Positions 24,266 to 42,231 of a stretch of DNA of 64,000 nt are shown one piece after another. Position numbers and translations under genes: made by a program. Each line of letters starts with the position of its first letter. Positions within the stretch are counted from its first letter, which is position 1. Under the pieces are notes generated by a model that was not told the DNA's origin, made no database searches, and worked only from the letters and a program-made list of their open reading frames with translations. Source of the DNA: Balamuthia mandrillaris (taxonomy: Eukaryota > Discosea > Longamoebia > Balamuthiidae); contig JAVKOQ010000239.1 in the NCBI GenBank assembly GCA_031835245.1, forward strand, positions 1 through 64,000, written 5' to 3'.

Positions 24266-25083
24266 CTGTTTTTTGGTTTGCCTCTCTCTTTCTACTTTCC
24301 TTGGGCCTGTCTGATGTCGACACGAAACCAACACCTATTAGGTTGTCCTCGTCGTCGACACAAAACTGCAAACAGATCGTAGATATCCAATAAAAATTCA
24401 GAGAAATGTGGTGGAAACGCATCGATCCCAAAAGAGCCCCAGCAACTTCGCAACCGAACCACGAAACTTGGGCGTGCGCAAAAAAAAAAAAAACAAACAA
24501 ACAAACTCCGCTTGCTTTCTTTTTCTCCCTCCCTCTCTCTCCTGCAACGAAAAAAAAAAAAAAAGTAGCAGCTAACCCGACAACAACAACGAAAAAAGAG
24601 TAGTGGGTGGCAAGGGGGGTGGGTTCGGATTGAATCAAAAAAAAAAAGTAGCAGTTTTTACGTAGCGCAAAGAAAGTTGTTGATCCACTCCACAAAAACA
24701 AAAAACAAAAAACAAAAAAAAAAAAACCGACTACACAAAAAACCCAAACCAAAGGCCTGGTCTGTTTGTTTTTTTGAATCCTTTCGAAAAAGAGGAAGAG
24801 GAAAAAAACGAAATCGAAGCAAACAAAAAACTTTTTGTTTCAAAGAGAAACAAAGAAGGTACGAACAAGCTTTTTTTTTTTTATTAATTTATTATTTTTT
24901 TGAGAGCTCTAAACGAACCACAAAAAAAAAAAAAAGTAGTCGTAGATTCCTTTCTCGAAACGAGTTGACAAGGGGGACCAAACAAGAAAAATCAACCACC
25001 AAAGGGGAAAACAAAAAGCAGTTGCAAAACTTAACCAACGACAAAGGATTGCCCTTCTCCTCCCCCACCCAAAAATAAGTAAC
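24266..25083. promoter_or_regulatory. 818-bp divergent promoter region, A-rich, with two GTCGAC elements
   Basis: The interval separates the divergent PCID2 and FYVE-GTPase genes. GTCGAC occurs at 24316-24321 (within GATGTCGACACGAAACC) and 24354-24359 (within GTCGTCGACACAAAAC), both close to the PCID2 start. From about 24480 to 24960 the plus strand carries many A-runs of 10-15 nt separated by mixed sequence. No supportable reading frame or RNA gene was seen. Confidence 0.4.
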
Positions 25084-28000
25084 ATGAAAGCAGCAACAAC
25101 CGCTCCTGGTTCGACGAGCAGCAGCACTAGCTCTCCTCCTCCCCCTCCATCTTCTTCTCCTACTGCCCCTCCTAGCACCGCTTCCGCCATTGTGAGCAAA
25201 GGTTTGATTATTTTTTTTTTCGTTGTTTCCATCTTTTCCCCCCTCTTGCAAGCATGCTCTTTATCTTACTCGGTTCCTCCCATTGGGTTGGTAAACGACA
25301 GCTCCTGTGAAAAGGGCGGTTTGGGCAGAGGGCGATGATGCCCTCCGTTGCTACAAGTGCCACGCTGACTTTGGAGTCATATTTACCCGTCGCCATCATT
25401 GCCGTGGTTGTGGGCAAGCTTTCTGTCATGAGTAAGCTTCTCGTTCTCGTTCTCGTTCTCGTTCTTCTTCTTGCCTTCCTTCTTCCTTCTTCCTTCTTCC
25501 TTCTTCCTTCTTCCTTCTTTTTCCTCTTCCTCTTCCTCTTCCTCTTCCTCTTCCTCTTCCTCTTCCTCTTCCTCTTCCTCTTCCTCTTCCTCTTCCTCTT
25601 TCCTCTTCCTCTTCCTCTTCCTCTTCCTCTTCCTCTTCCTCTTCCTCTTCCTCTTCCTCTTCCTCTTCCTCTTCCTCTTCCTCTTCTCTCTCTTCTCTTC
25701 CTCTTCCTCTTCCTCTTCCTCTTCCTCTTCCTCTTCCTCTTCCTCTTCCTCTTCCTCTTCCTCTTCTGAATGCGTCCTTTTACTTTGTGACCCTCCTCTC
25801 GTCTTTCTACGCCCCTGCTTCTCTGTCTCAGAGTTAACCATGTCTTGTTTGAATATAACAGCTGCAGCCAATATTACTTCCCGTTTCCTCCTGAGTATGG
25901 CTACATAGAACCCCAACGTACTTGCTTGAAGTGTTATCAACACCTTTCCTCTAACTACATTGATGAAGTTGAGCCTCCTGTCATGATTCTTCCCCCTACT
26001 CCTGTTTTGGTATCTCTCTCTCATCTCTCAGTCTACCCTGTCTGCCCCTTCTCACATGAGGTTTCAAATGATAAAGGAGGAAGAAAAGATGAAAGAACTT
26101 AGCTCAGAATCTGTCACTCCCGCTCTGCTCAAAGCGATGGCTGCGTTGGACGATGCCATGCGCGAGTACGAAGTGGAGAAGGGTAAAGGCACACCGGCCG
26201 AGATCTCTTGCCTCCGCAATCTCATCAACCTTGTAGAAACCAACAAAGCCAGGCTCTACAGATTTGAGGAAGCAAAACTTGTACATTTATTGGAGTTATT
26301 GTTGGAACAGATCTATTTTGGATCCCAGTTTGAAAAGAGGGTGGTTGATGCGTTTATGAAGTTTATCGAACGAGGTGGCTTTTTTTCATTTTGCTTCTAC
26401 CTTCATTCTCCGTCTTTCTTACTCATATTCTTTGCGATACATCAGATTCGTTGATAGCGGTACTGCACAAGGTGGACCTTCGCAAGTTGGAATTCGGTCG
26501 GCGTTATCTAGCGATACCCACCTCTGATTCTCGTAGAAAACAACGTTATTTCAACCAATTCCTCAATGTACTTTCCTTCTTTTGCTCATAGTTTTTGACT
26601 TTTGTTGTTTATTTTTGAACTCACTTGTCCTTTACACCAATAGTTTTGTAAATATTTCCAATTGGATGCACTCGTTTTTTCAAGCAAAGATGAAAAGTTC
26701 ATTGAGGATTTGAGAAATTATGTTGCCACATTGCCCTTCGAAGCACAAGGTATTTTGCTGTACCACGTTTTTGCGTAACATTCACTCATGCTTGTTTCTC
26801 CCTCTCCTCTTCTATTCATTTCTTCTGTTGCTGATACAACGAAGATGTATTTCCGGGACTGAAGAGTTCAGGGGCAAGATCGCATACCAGACTCGCTCTT
26901 AACCTTCTGAACGAGAGAATGCCAGAAGGAACAGATGTATGCTTCTCTATCTCTTTTTGCCTTATATCTTTCATTTTAAACGTTTTTTGTCTCAATATTG
27001 GCTCCATTTTACTAATTATTTTGCAGAGGCTTTCTGTACTTTTAGTGGGCAAAACGGGTGTTGGCAAAAGCACCATTTTCAATGAAGGTAACCTTTCTTA
27101 AGTTTTCCTTTTTCAATTTACATTATCCTTTTCTTCTTTTACTTATCCTTTTATTTTCAGTGTTGAACAACATACCGGGTACAGATTCATGGTCCATCGA
27201 AGCGCCAGGTGGCACCAGCGTCACCGATGAGCTCAAGACGGCATCGAGGCACGTAGGTGATAAGACTCTCACTCTCATCGACTCTCCTGGGCTAGATTGT
27301 AGCAGTAAGATGCAAGGTTCGCTTCTCTCTTTGCCTCTCATCTTTGTTTGCTTCTTTTTTAACTAAACCCTTCTTTTCACTCCTCTAAACAAAAACAACA
27401 CAAAAGGATATGTTTGGGAAAGGTTGGTGGCAAGAATAATGGACGGGTTTGATGAGTACAATCCACTCCCACCCATCAACGTCATTTGGTATTGCATTCT
27501 CTCCGCCACGAACCGATTGGACAGCGTGGAGGAGGAGTGGATCCGAACTTTTTCTCAGTTTGTCCCCGTTGTTCTCGTTCTCACCAAAGCTTCCTTCTGC
27601 AACACTCAACAATTTGAAGAATGGTAACTGTTCCTTTGCTATGTCTCCCTCTTTTTTCTCTTTCTTTTAAAAACATCGTATCTCACAAAACATTTCTTAC
27701 ACAAAAGGTTGGAAGATAGAGACCCACCATTGACGGCCTCGCGCATCATAAAGCTTCATGCTCGGCCAACGATGTTGTTGGAGCAAGCGGGTGGAGCGGT
27801 GGTACCCTCCTTTGGCCTGCCGGAGCTTATAGAGGAGACTGTGGACCTACTCGCTGACTCAGAGAGCAAGAGGACCTCCTACCTGGCTTGCGTGAAGGAA
27901 ACGGCAGAGGCAGACCTCATCCGTAAACAAAGGATCAGCTTGGGTTGGATTGGTGTGTATCTTGATTCTCCCTTGTAGTCCTTCTGTCTTCTTTCCTTTC

Positions 28001-28647
28001 CTTTTCTTTACGTTCATTGTGTTTTTTTTTTCAGAATTACTAACTTATCTCTCTCTCTCTCTCGCTTCTTTAAATGACATCAGTGACGGCAAGCACAACA
28101 GCAGCAGCGATAGGGGCTGTGCCCATTCCCTTTGCAGATGCAATGCTGCTGATCCCCGTCCACGTCGGCATGTTATCAGCTATAAGTCAGACCTTTGGTG
28201 CTCCTTTGGATCGGGGCTTCCTGACAACAATGGTTGGTGCCATCTTTGGCGGAGGAGGTGCTGCGCTTGGCGGAAGAGCAGTGGTTGCTGGTCTAGTGGA
28301 GTTGCTCAAGATTGTGCCTGGTTTTAACATTGCATCAATGGTTTGTTTCTTCTTATTCTTATTCTTATTCTCCTTATTCTAATCAACTCATTCATGGAAA
28401 TCAACAGGTTATCAGTGGAACCACGGCATGCTTTTTCACAGTGGCTCTTGGCTTGAGCTATCTGCAAGTAATGGTGAAGCTGTCTCAGTCCGGCATGTTG
28501 GGCACTGATAAGCATTACATCCAAGAGCTGGTCATCACCAAGACCAAAGAAACGCTTAGCAAGGGGCAAAGCGAAGTTATGGCACAGTTTCAGCATGAGA
28601 GGGAGAAGCTGGGAATTTCTAATGCTGATGCGGATGAACTTGTGTAA
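25084..28647 (+). CDS. FYVE finger - P-loop GTPase - DUF697 fusion protein
   Basis: About 13 exons (25084-25201, 25302-25431, 25862-25967, 26032-26374, 26446-26567, 26644-26749, 26845-26936, 27027-27087, 27161-27316, 27407-27623, 27708-27952, 28084-28340, 28408-28647) give about 730 residues. Residues about 40-115 form a FYVE zinc finger: CYKCHADF, RRHHCRGCGQAFC, CSQYYF and RTCLKC, expected to bind PI3P on endosomes. After a helical region comes a GTPase with P-loop VGKTGVGKST (about 346-355), G3 DSPGLD and a G4-like LTKAS. The C-terminus (about 566-690) is a DUF697-type hydrophobic domain (IGAVPIPFADAMLLIPV, then a Gly-rich helix), as in bacterial YcjF-like proteins. The border after 25967 is uncertain (see findings). 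Probably an endosomal membrane GTPase; the role is inferred. Confidence 0.82.
25520..25766. repeat. (TTCCTC)n hexanucleotide repeat in intron 2 of the FYVE-GTPase gene
   Basis: About 40 TTCCTC units with a few slips (near 25600 and 25687) lie inside the 430-bp intron 25432-25861. A TTCCTTC variant precedes it. Pyrimidines lie on the sense strand. Confidence 0.95.
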
Positions 28648-28805
28648 CAAGGCAAGGGAAGGAACTGTTTGCTGTGTCGCTTCAATAGCTTTCATGGCCG
28701 TTTTGCTGTTTATGTTTGTAAATAATATTTGTTCTTGCCCATGCGTGGCTCTCTTTTTCTCTCTGTTCCTTCTCGCCCATGCGTTGGCGTCTGTTGGTTC
28801 TCTAT

Positions 28806-36217
<7,412 letters not shown>

Positions 36218-36267
36218 CCACCCTTGTGCTACGTCTTTCTCTTGCACTTTAAAAAACGCAAAATGTA

Positions 36268-36333
36268 TTCATGTCGTCATGAAATTTGTTGGGAATTTAT
36301 CATGACGACATGAATTTATCAGGACGACACGAA
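36268..36333. promoter_or_regulatory. 15-bp perfect inverted repeat plus 19-bp tandem unit in a bidirectional promoter
   Basis: TTCATGTCGTCATGA (36268-36282) and its exact reverse complement TCATGACGACATGAA (36300-36314) are separated by 17 bp. The right arm lies in a 19-bp tandem: GAATTTATCATGACGACAT followed by GAATTTATCAGGACGACAC. The element lies between the divergent SNF2 (36217) and dehydrogenase (36381) starts, so a dimeric regulator binding site is plausible. Confidence 0.5.
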
Positions 36334-36380
36334 ATTCTGAGTAGCAAAAAAAAAACCAAAACACACACAAGAACAAGGGG

Positions 36381-37803
36381 ATGAGCTTGCATGCATCAGG
36401 AGGAGAGAGAGCCTTGCCGCTGTTGGCTGCGGTGGCGGCCGCTGGGGCTGCGGTGGGGGCAAGCCTTGGCTATTGCTTGGGCGCCTCCGGGGACTGGGCA
36501 GTGCCGCTGGGCGGCAAGGCGAAGAAGAAAAGGAGGACGAGGGTGGGCGTGGTGGGCTATGGCAGCCTTGGGCAGTACCTGGTCTCCGCCATCCTGCAGG
36601 ACCCTAAAATCAGTCAAGAGGTGGAGCTGGCCTTTGTTTGGAACCGCACTGTCAGCAAGATCACTGAGGACACTGAAAACCACATCCCTCCACACCTGAT
36701 TCTGCACAACCTTGGTATGCTTTTTTTCTACTTCTTTGATCTTGTTGTTCTGGTCCTTGTTCTTGTTCTTTTTCTTTTTCTTCTTTTTGTTCTTCTTCTT
36801 GTTGTTCTTCTTCCCTACTTGTTCTTCTTGTTCTTCTTCTTGTTCTTCTTCTTGTTCTTCTTCTTCTTGTTCTTCTTCTTCTTGTTCTTCTTCTTCTTCT
36901 TCTTCTTCTCCTTCTTCTTCTTCTTCTTCCCCTATTCCCTCTTTTATTTTCACAGAGCACTGAGCGTTTGTTGAACATCCATCAGAAAACTTTGCCAGCA
37001 AGAAGGCAGACCTAATCGTGGAGGTGGCCCACCCGAGCATCAGCCTCCAGTACGGGGAGGCCTTCCTCCGCGAGGCCGACTACTTTGTGGGCTCTCCCAC
37101 CGTACTCGCCGACCCCATTCTCGAGAGACAGCTTCGTCAAGTGCTTGCTGACAACAACGCGGGTCGCAGCCGCAGTCGCGGGCGAAGAAAAACAAACCTC
37201 TACGTCCCTGCGGGAGCCTTTTGGGGCGCGCACGACATCCAGAAGATGGCTCAACGCGGCTCCCTCACCGCTCTCTCCGTCACCATGCGAAAGCACCCTT
37301 CCAGCCTTCGCCTCGAAGCTCCTCTCCAACAGAAACTCGATCAGCTGCTCTCCTCCTCTTCCTCTTCCTCTTCTCCTTCCGCTTCTTCCACCTCTTCTGT
37401 GCAACGACACTCCAAAAACTTTTCACACTCTCTGGAAGAGAACGAGGAGAACGCGGAGAACGAGGATGATGGAGGGTTGATTCTTTACGAAGGACCGGTG
37501 CGCGAGCTCTGTCCATTGGCACCGCAAAACGTGAACACCATGGCCTGCGCCGCCCTCGCGGCAGAGAATCTGGGCTTTGACCAAACCATCGGCCGCTTGG
37601 TGGCGGACCCCCATGGCGGCGACGCTCACATCATCCAGATACAAGTGGAAGGCATCAACGGCTTTCGTGTGTATACGACGAGGTTGAACCCGGCAGCCCC
37701 TGGAGCGGTCACTGGCTCCGCCACCTACCGCTCTTTCTTGAGCAGTTTGTTGGTCGCCGCCACCAACGCTCCGTCAGATCATTCCTCCATTCGCTTTTGT
37801 TGA
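36381..37803 (+). CDS. L-aspartate dehydrogenase-like protein with N-terminal hydrophobic segment
   Basis: Two exons (36381-36714, 36986-37803) give 383 residues. After a hydrophobic stretch (residues about 12-36, Ala/Leu/Gly-rich) comes a Rossmann fold with VGVVGYGSLGQYL as the NAD(P)-binding loop. The block VEVAHPSISLQYGEAF and the segment LYVPAGAFWGAHDI match the aspartate dehydrogenase family (human ASPDH, archaeal NadX). Later blocks include QNVNTMACAALAAENLGFD and VADPHGG, with a C-terminal segment around VEGINGFRVYTT. A run of serines (about residues 228-245) is inserted. NadX oxidises L-aspartate to iminoaspartate for NAD synthesis; the physiological substrate here is unproven. The intron holds TTC/TTG repeats. 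Confidence 0.85.
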
Positions 37804-37824
37804 TAACGCTCAGTTTTTTGTGTA

Positions 37825-37859
<35 letters not shown>

Positions 37860-37922
37860 AGGAAGCACACGCCGAAGGAGCACGAGAGAAAGAAAGATAA
37901 GATACAGAAAAAGCAAAAATGT

Positions 37923-39667
37923 TTATATGTTTTGTTGTTTGTCATCGTTTTCTTCCGATTCGTCATCTGCTTCAGATTCTTCTTCCTCGGACTCGTCTTC
38001 TCCCTCATCCTCTTTGCCGTTCTCTCCGTGTGTATCATCCTCTTCTCCGTCACCTTCTTCGTTGAGCGGGTGGGGTTGTGGCTTATCCGCAGGAACTTGT
38101 TCCATTACGACCATTTTCTGAGTTTGTTCCCAACCACCCCCTCTTTCTCCGGCTTGATCTTCGTCTTCGTCCGAAGAGCAGCAACAAGAGGAAGTAGAGA
38201 TTGATGTGGAAGTGAATTCAACGTCTTCTTCGTCGTATGAGGTGGAGTCCCAATAGGGCGAAGCAGCGATCGCGGCCGCTGCAGGCTTGATTTCTGAGGG
38301 ATCCTCCGATATCCACTCTGCTTGCTTCACCTTTACCTCATCATTTCCTCTCCTTCGCTTCTCATCACTGTTGCTGCTGTTGGCTCTTCTTTTGCCAAGC
38401 TCTTCATCATCTCCTTTAACATAATCTGCTCCGATGATGTCTTCCAAAGAGAAAGCGACGGCTGCTGCTGCGGCGATTGAGCTGCCCCCACCATCACCAG
38501 AGATAGTATTGCCAGGTAAGGAACGGCAGCGAATGATACGCCACCAGACGAGATAGATACGTTTGGTCGTACCAAAGATGAGGAAGACAAAGAGGCCGTG
38601 TCCCACAAAGTTGAAGGCTGCTATCACCCATAATGGGAAGTTGGTCTAAACACGCGTTGCGTTGACGGTCAGAATCGGAAGCAAAGCAACAAAGAAAAGA
38701 GAAAAGAAATGAAGATAGGATTTACCACTCTATCTAAAACGCATGCCCCCGCATCGGCCAAGGTAGACATATCAGCAGAGCTGTTCGCTATCGCAGAAGG
38801 AGGAGCCGGGGTGACCTCTTCACCGATCAACTCTGTTTGTTGTTGCACCAAAAGGCAGTCGATATAATCCTGATAGTTGTCGTTCCTTTTGCTCCTCTCC
38901 ACCACAAAACTGATCTCAAAGGAAGCCAAAAAGATGCAGACCCAAACATAAAGTCCAAGAAATGCAACTACGCGCCATTCGTTGCGGCAAAAGCGCCAAA
39001 TGTCTTGGATGGTACGTTGACGTTTGAGCTGGTAGCCGATGACAGCACCTATCATGACAATGCCTAATACCACCATTAGGCTGAGCGGTGTAAGAAATAG
39101 AAAGAAGAACCAGTATCTCTGCTCTCCACCGCTGTTGTGTTCCACTCCTGTTTTCATTATGAGTTTGAGAATGAGGCGAAGGCGCAACCACAAAATGGAA
39201 TCCAACACATAGACCAAGACATCAAAGACAGACAACAGAAGCCAGCCACAATAAAGAAAAGAAAGGGGAAAAAGAAGAGACAGGATAGAAAGGGTACCAT
39301 TTGGAGTGGTAAAAAATCGGATTTGTGACTCATAGGAGGCAGAGTGAATGCCACACCACAGAGTAGCTCCATTGGAGCCAATACGATGAGCACTCAACGC
39401 GATAATCATCGGAATCAAAGGGAACAGCCATGCAAAGCCATGATAAGCTGCCATCATGACCGTCTTTCTTTTCTTCACGGTCAGCTCGTATTGAGTACGA
39501 GCGCTCATGAGGTGAGCCAAGAGATTGAACGCAATGAGGAGCCACCAGCTCATTGCAGCGAACATGAAGTAAACGATGAGGATGCCTTGGATGGTGCAGG
39601 TCTCATGACCCCAGTAAGCTGCGTTGTTACTGTCTGAACAGAGTACTTCCTTGTAGCCGACCAGCGC

Positions 39668-39708
<41 letters not shown>

Positions 39709-41290
39709 GCCTTGTTAGGAAAAGAATGACCAGAAAAAGAACAGGAGAGGAAAAACAAAGAGGGAGGAAGTTACATGATATACAAAGGCCAAAAGAAAAG
39801 AAAAGTATGCACAAGAAAAAGAACAATGGCAAATTGTTCGGGAAGCGGCGTTTCTGTGGATCTATCAAGTAGGAAACGGTGAGGAAAGCCATGAGGATAA
39901 AGCTGAGCCAAGCAGTCACTGAAATCATGGTAGTAATGCCACTCCATTGCTCTGAAGTAAGCAATGGTTCTGGACAGCCAAACACGCAGCCACCCAGTTC
40001 GTTGTGTAAGGGCAGGGGACATACCAAAGGTCCATCGTATGTTGCTACCAATGAAAATAGAATTAAACCAGAACGCTTGAAGCAATCAACAAAGAGAAAG
40101 AAAAGAAACGTACGAAGCAAACGAGTTTGTTTGGCGTAGGAACACGGGAGGGAAGCGTTGAACACCAGTCCGTTTTTTGTCTTCAATGTATATGTGTAGT
40201 TTTCTTGCGGTCGCGGAAAGAGTTTCACGTTGGGTCTGCCGAACAGACCGGAATGAGTATTGTCACAATCTAGATATTCTTTCAAGAGAGACGGCCATTT
40301 GGTTCTGCTGTGGTGTTGGCATTGCTCTCGGGCCTCCTCGCAAACGTTCCTGCAGGAATAAACTCCAACAACCGCATAGTCTTCCCTCGAACCAGAAGAT
40401 GACGCTGTTTCTACGTTTGCTGAAGCGTTCAACTCCTCCAAACCCGATGCCGAGCCTTTGGTGTTTGGTGTGATCGTGATGCATTGCCTGACAAGTAATA
40501 TAAACAAAGTGAGTTTTTGTGAAACAAGCACAACGACGGAAGAGCCAGGGCGGCAAGGGGATTCACCTCCAATAATTCAAGCAAAGCCACTGTGCCATTG
40601 CTCTCTGGCACTCCGCGGGAAGAGGCGTTGCTAACACCCTGCAAAAACAAGAAAGGAATGATGATTTAGGAGGAGAAAAGAAGAGAAAGGAAGAGAGGAG
40701 GAGGAACAAGAAGTAACGAACCGCAAGTTTCCCTGGCGTTGGACGAAATAGTCGTCCATGTAAATGTCGTTGTAGGGAATGTAGGGCTTGCAGTCAAAGG
40801 CAAAGCCGGTGGAGTTGATCGAACCTATTGGCACGCATTGGCCTCCTTTCACCTGCGGGTCAAATACATTGTCCGGCAGTGGAGGCACCTCTGGTTCTGA
40901 GCCTGAACCTGACGCTGACGCTGATGCCGACGCTGACCCTGCCCCTGAAGCTGACTCTGACGCTGAGGTTGATCCTTCCCCCTCCACCTCTGATGTCGCA
41001 GAGGAGGCATTGCTCTGAGGCTCGCTGCTAGCAGAACCCACCTCGCTGTCATCCGGAGGAGGAGGTTCTTCTTGTCCGTCTTCCTCTGTTGATGAGGCAT
41101 TGTCCTGTCTTCTCCACTCCCTGGTTGTGCCGTCCGGCGAGAAGGCTGAGGACTGCCGAGCGGAAACGAGGGCAGAAGAAGATAAGCACGAGAGCGCCAC
41201 CGCCAGGCTCAAGAAGAGGAAGAGGCAGGAGAAGAAGGAGCGTCGCGGCCGCCAGCAGGGGCTGTGGCTCCAACACCCGAACCAAGCCAT
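37923..41290 (-). CDS. Frizzled/Smoothened-like seven-transmembrane receptor with cysteine-rich ectodomain
   Basis: Seven exons (41290-40722, 40638-40567, 40487-40114, 40044-39775, 39666-39298, 39147-38726, 38645-37923) give 932 residues. A signal peptide (residues about 15-44) is followed by a Ser/Ala/Gly/Glu linker. The cysteine-rich region (about 145-350) includes CKPYIPYNDIY, ECQRAMAQWLCLNYWRQC and CRNVCEEAREQC, in the style of a Frizzled CRD. TM1 begins near SGITTMIS, TM3 is around YFMFAAMSWWLLIAFN, and the block KTVMMAAYHGFAW fits the TM4 entry. The C-tail starts TKRIYLVWWRIIR, in place of the Frizzled KTxxxW box, then turns acidic. Such fsl-type receptors are common in dictyostelids. 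Ligand and coupling are unknown. Confidence 0.88.
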
Positions 41291-42021
41291 CGTCGTGCGT
41301 GGTTTTATATATTATGCGCGTTGACGGGCGGGAGGAGGGAGAGAGGATGAGTGAATGAGAGCAAGGTTGTTCAAAAGGAGGAGAAGAGGTATTTTGATGA
41401 TGCCTTGGAATCTGTTCGTTCGTTCGTTCGTTCGTTCGTTCTTTCGTTGTAAAGAATAAACCAGGAGAATATATGAAGGAAAGGAGGAGAAGAGACGAGT
41501 GAGCCGTTTGCAGAAGAAGCAGAAGAAGAGACGAGAGAGAAGAGAGGGTGGAGAAGCCCTGAGGTTTGGCTGAAGCCCCCAAAAAAATTTTTTTTTTGGG
41601 TGGTTTGACAAGGAGAGAGAGCCACATGTCAAAAAAAAAATAATATTAAAAAAAATAAAACAAAAATGCGCGTGGGGGAAGAGCTGTGCGCCTTCCCCCC
41701 TGCCAAACCGACGACACCGCCTCGCCTAACGGTCGTTCAGCTGAGGCGAGTTCGGCGAAAACGACGTTGTTGGGAGAGTACAACTTGTAGGGTTGGCTGC
41801 TCTTACAACTCTCGCCTCGGAATATATACAACCCAGGGTGATCTACCCGTGCTCTTACAACTCCTTGTCTCTCTCTACAACTCTGCGCTTTGGGGTTGTA
41901 CATCCCCATTTCTTGTTTGCTTGTCCTTTTTGTTGGGGTAAAATTCCGGTTCTGTGTAGACCTTTTATGGATTCTATTATCTATTTAAGGTCTGATAGAT
42001 GGGAATTATACAAGAAGGAAA
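41291..42021. other. Intergenic region with TTCG repeat, A/T hairpin and TACAACT cluster
   Basis: Upstream of the Frizzled-like gene this 731-bp interval has about six TTCG units (41414-41443), a palindromic CCCCC-A7-T10-GGG stretch (41576-41600) and a cluster of TACAAC(T) motifs at 41779, 41804, 41827, 41856 and 41876, plus one inverted copy at 41895. No domain-bearing frame was found. Confidence 0.45.
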
Positions 42022-42186
42022 ATGGCCTTGAAAGAAAGCACACCTGTCAAGAGCGCTCGTGTAGGCCGCACGCAGCGCAAATGTAGGAGCTGTCGGGACG
42101 AACGTTTTTTCAGGGGAGGCTTTACATGTGTGTGTATGTGCCCTCTGCGTGGAAGACAAAATAAAAAATGGTGTCCCGCTTCTTAA
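42022..42186 (+). CDS. Possible small cysteine-rich protein (54 residues)
   Basis: An ATG frame of 54 codons ends in TAA at 42184-42186, just upstream of the endonuclease III-like gene. Its second half has paired cysteines (CRSC, then FTCVCMCPL, then KKWC) and basic residues, which could form a small zinc-binding fold. It may equally be a 5' leader frame of the glycosylase transcript or chance. I know of no homologue and the call is weak. Confidence 0.2.
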   Translation: MALKESTPVKSARVGRTQRKCRSCRDERFFRGGFTCVCMCPLRGRQNKKWCPAS

Positions 42187-42231
42187 GAAGTCTTGGGTGT
42201 TGTTAAAACAAACTTAAAAGGCACAAGCAAG

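Noticed and set aside
25335-26024. Long Ser, Leu/Phe and Glu/Lys frames over the TTCCTC repeat
   Set aside because: The hexanucleotide repeat is open in all frames; the flanking FYVE halves splice across it.
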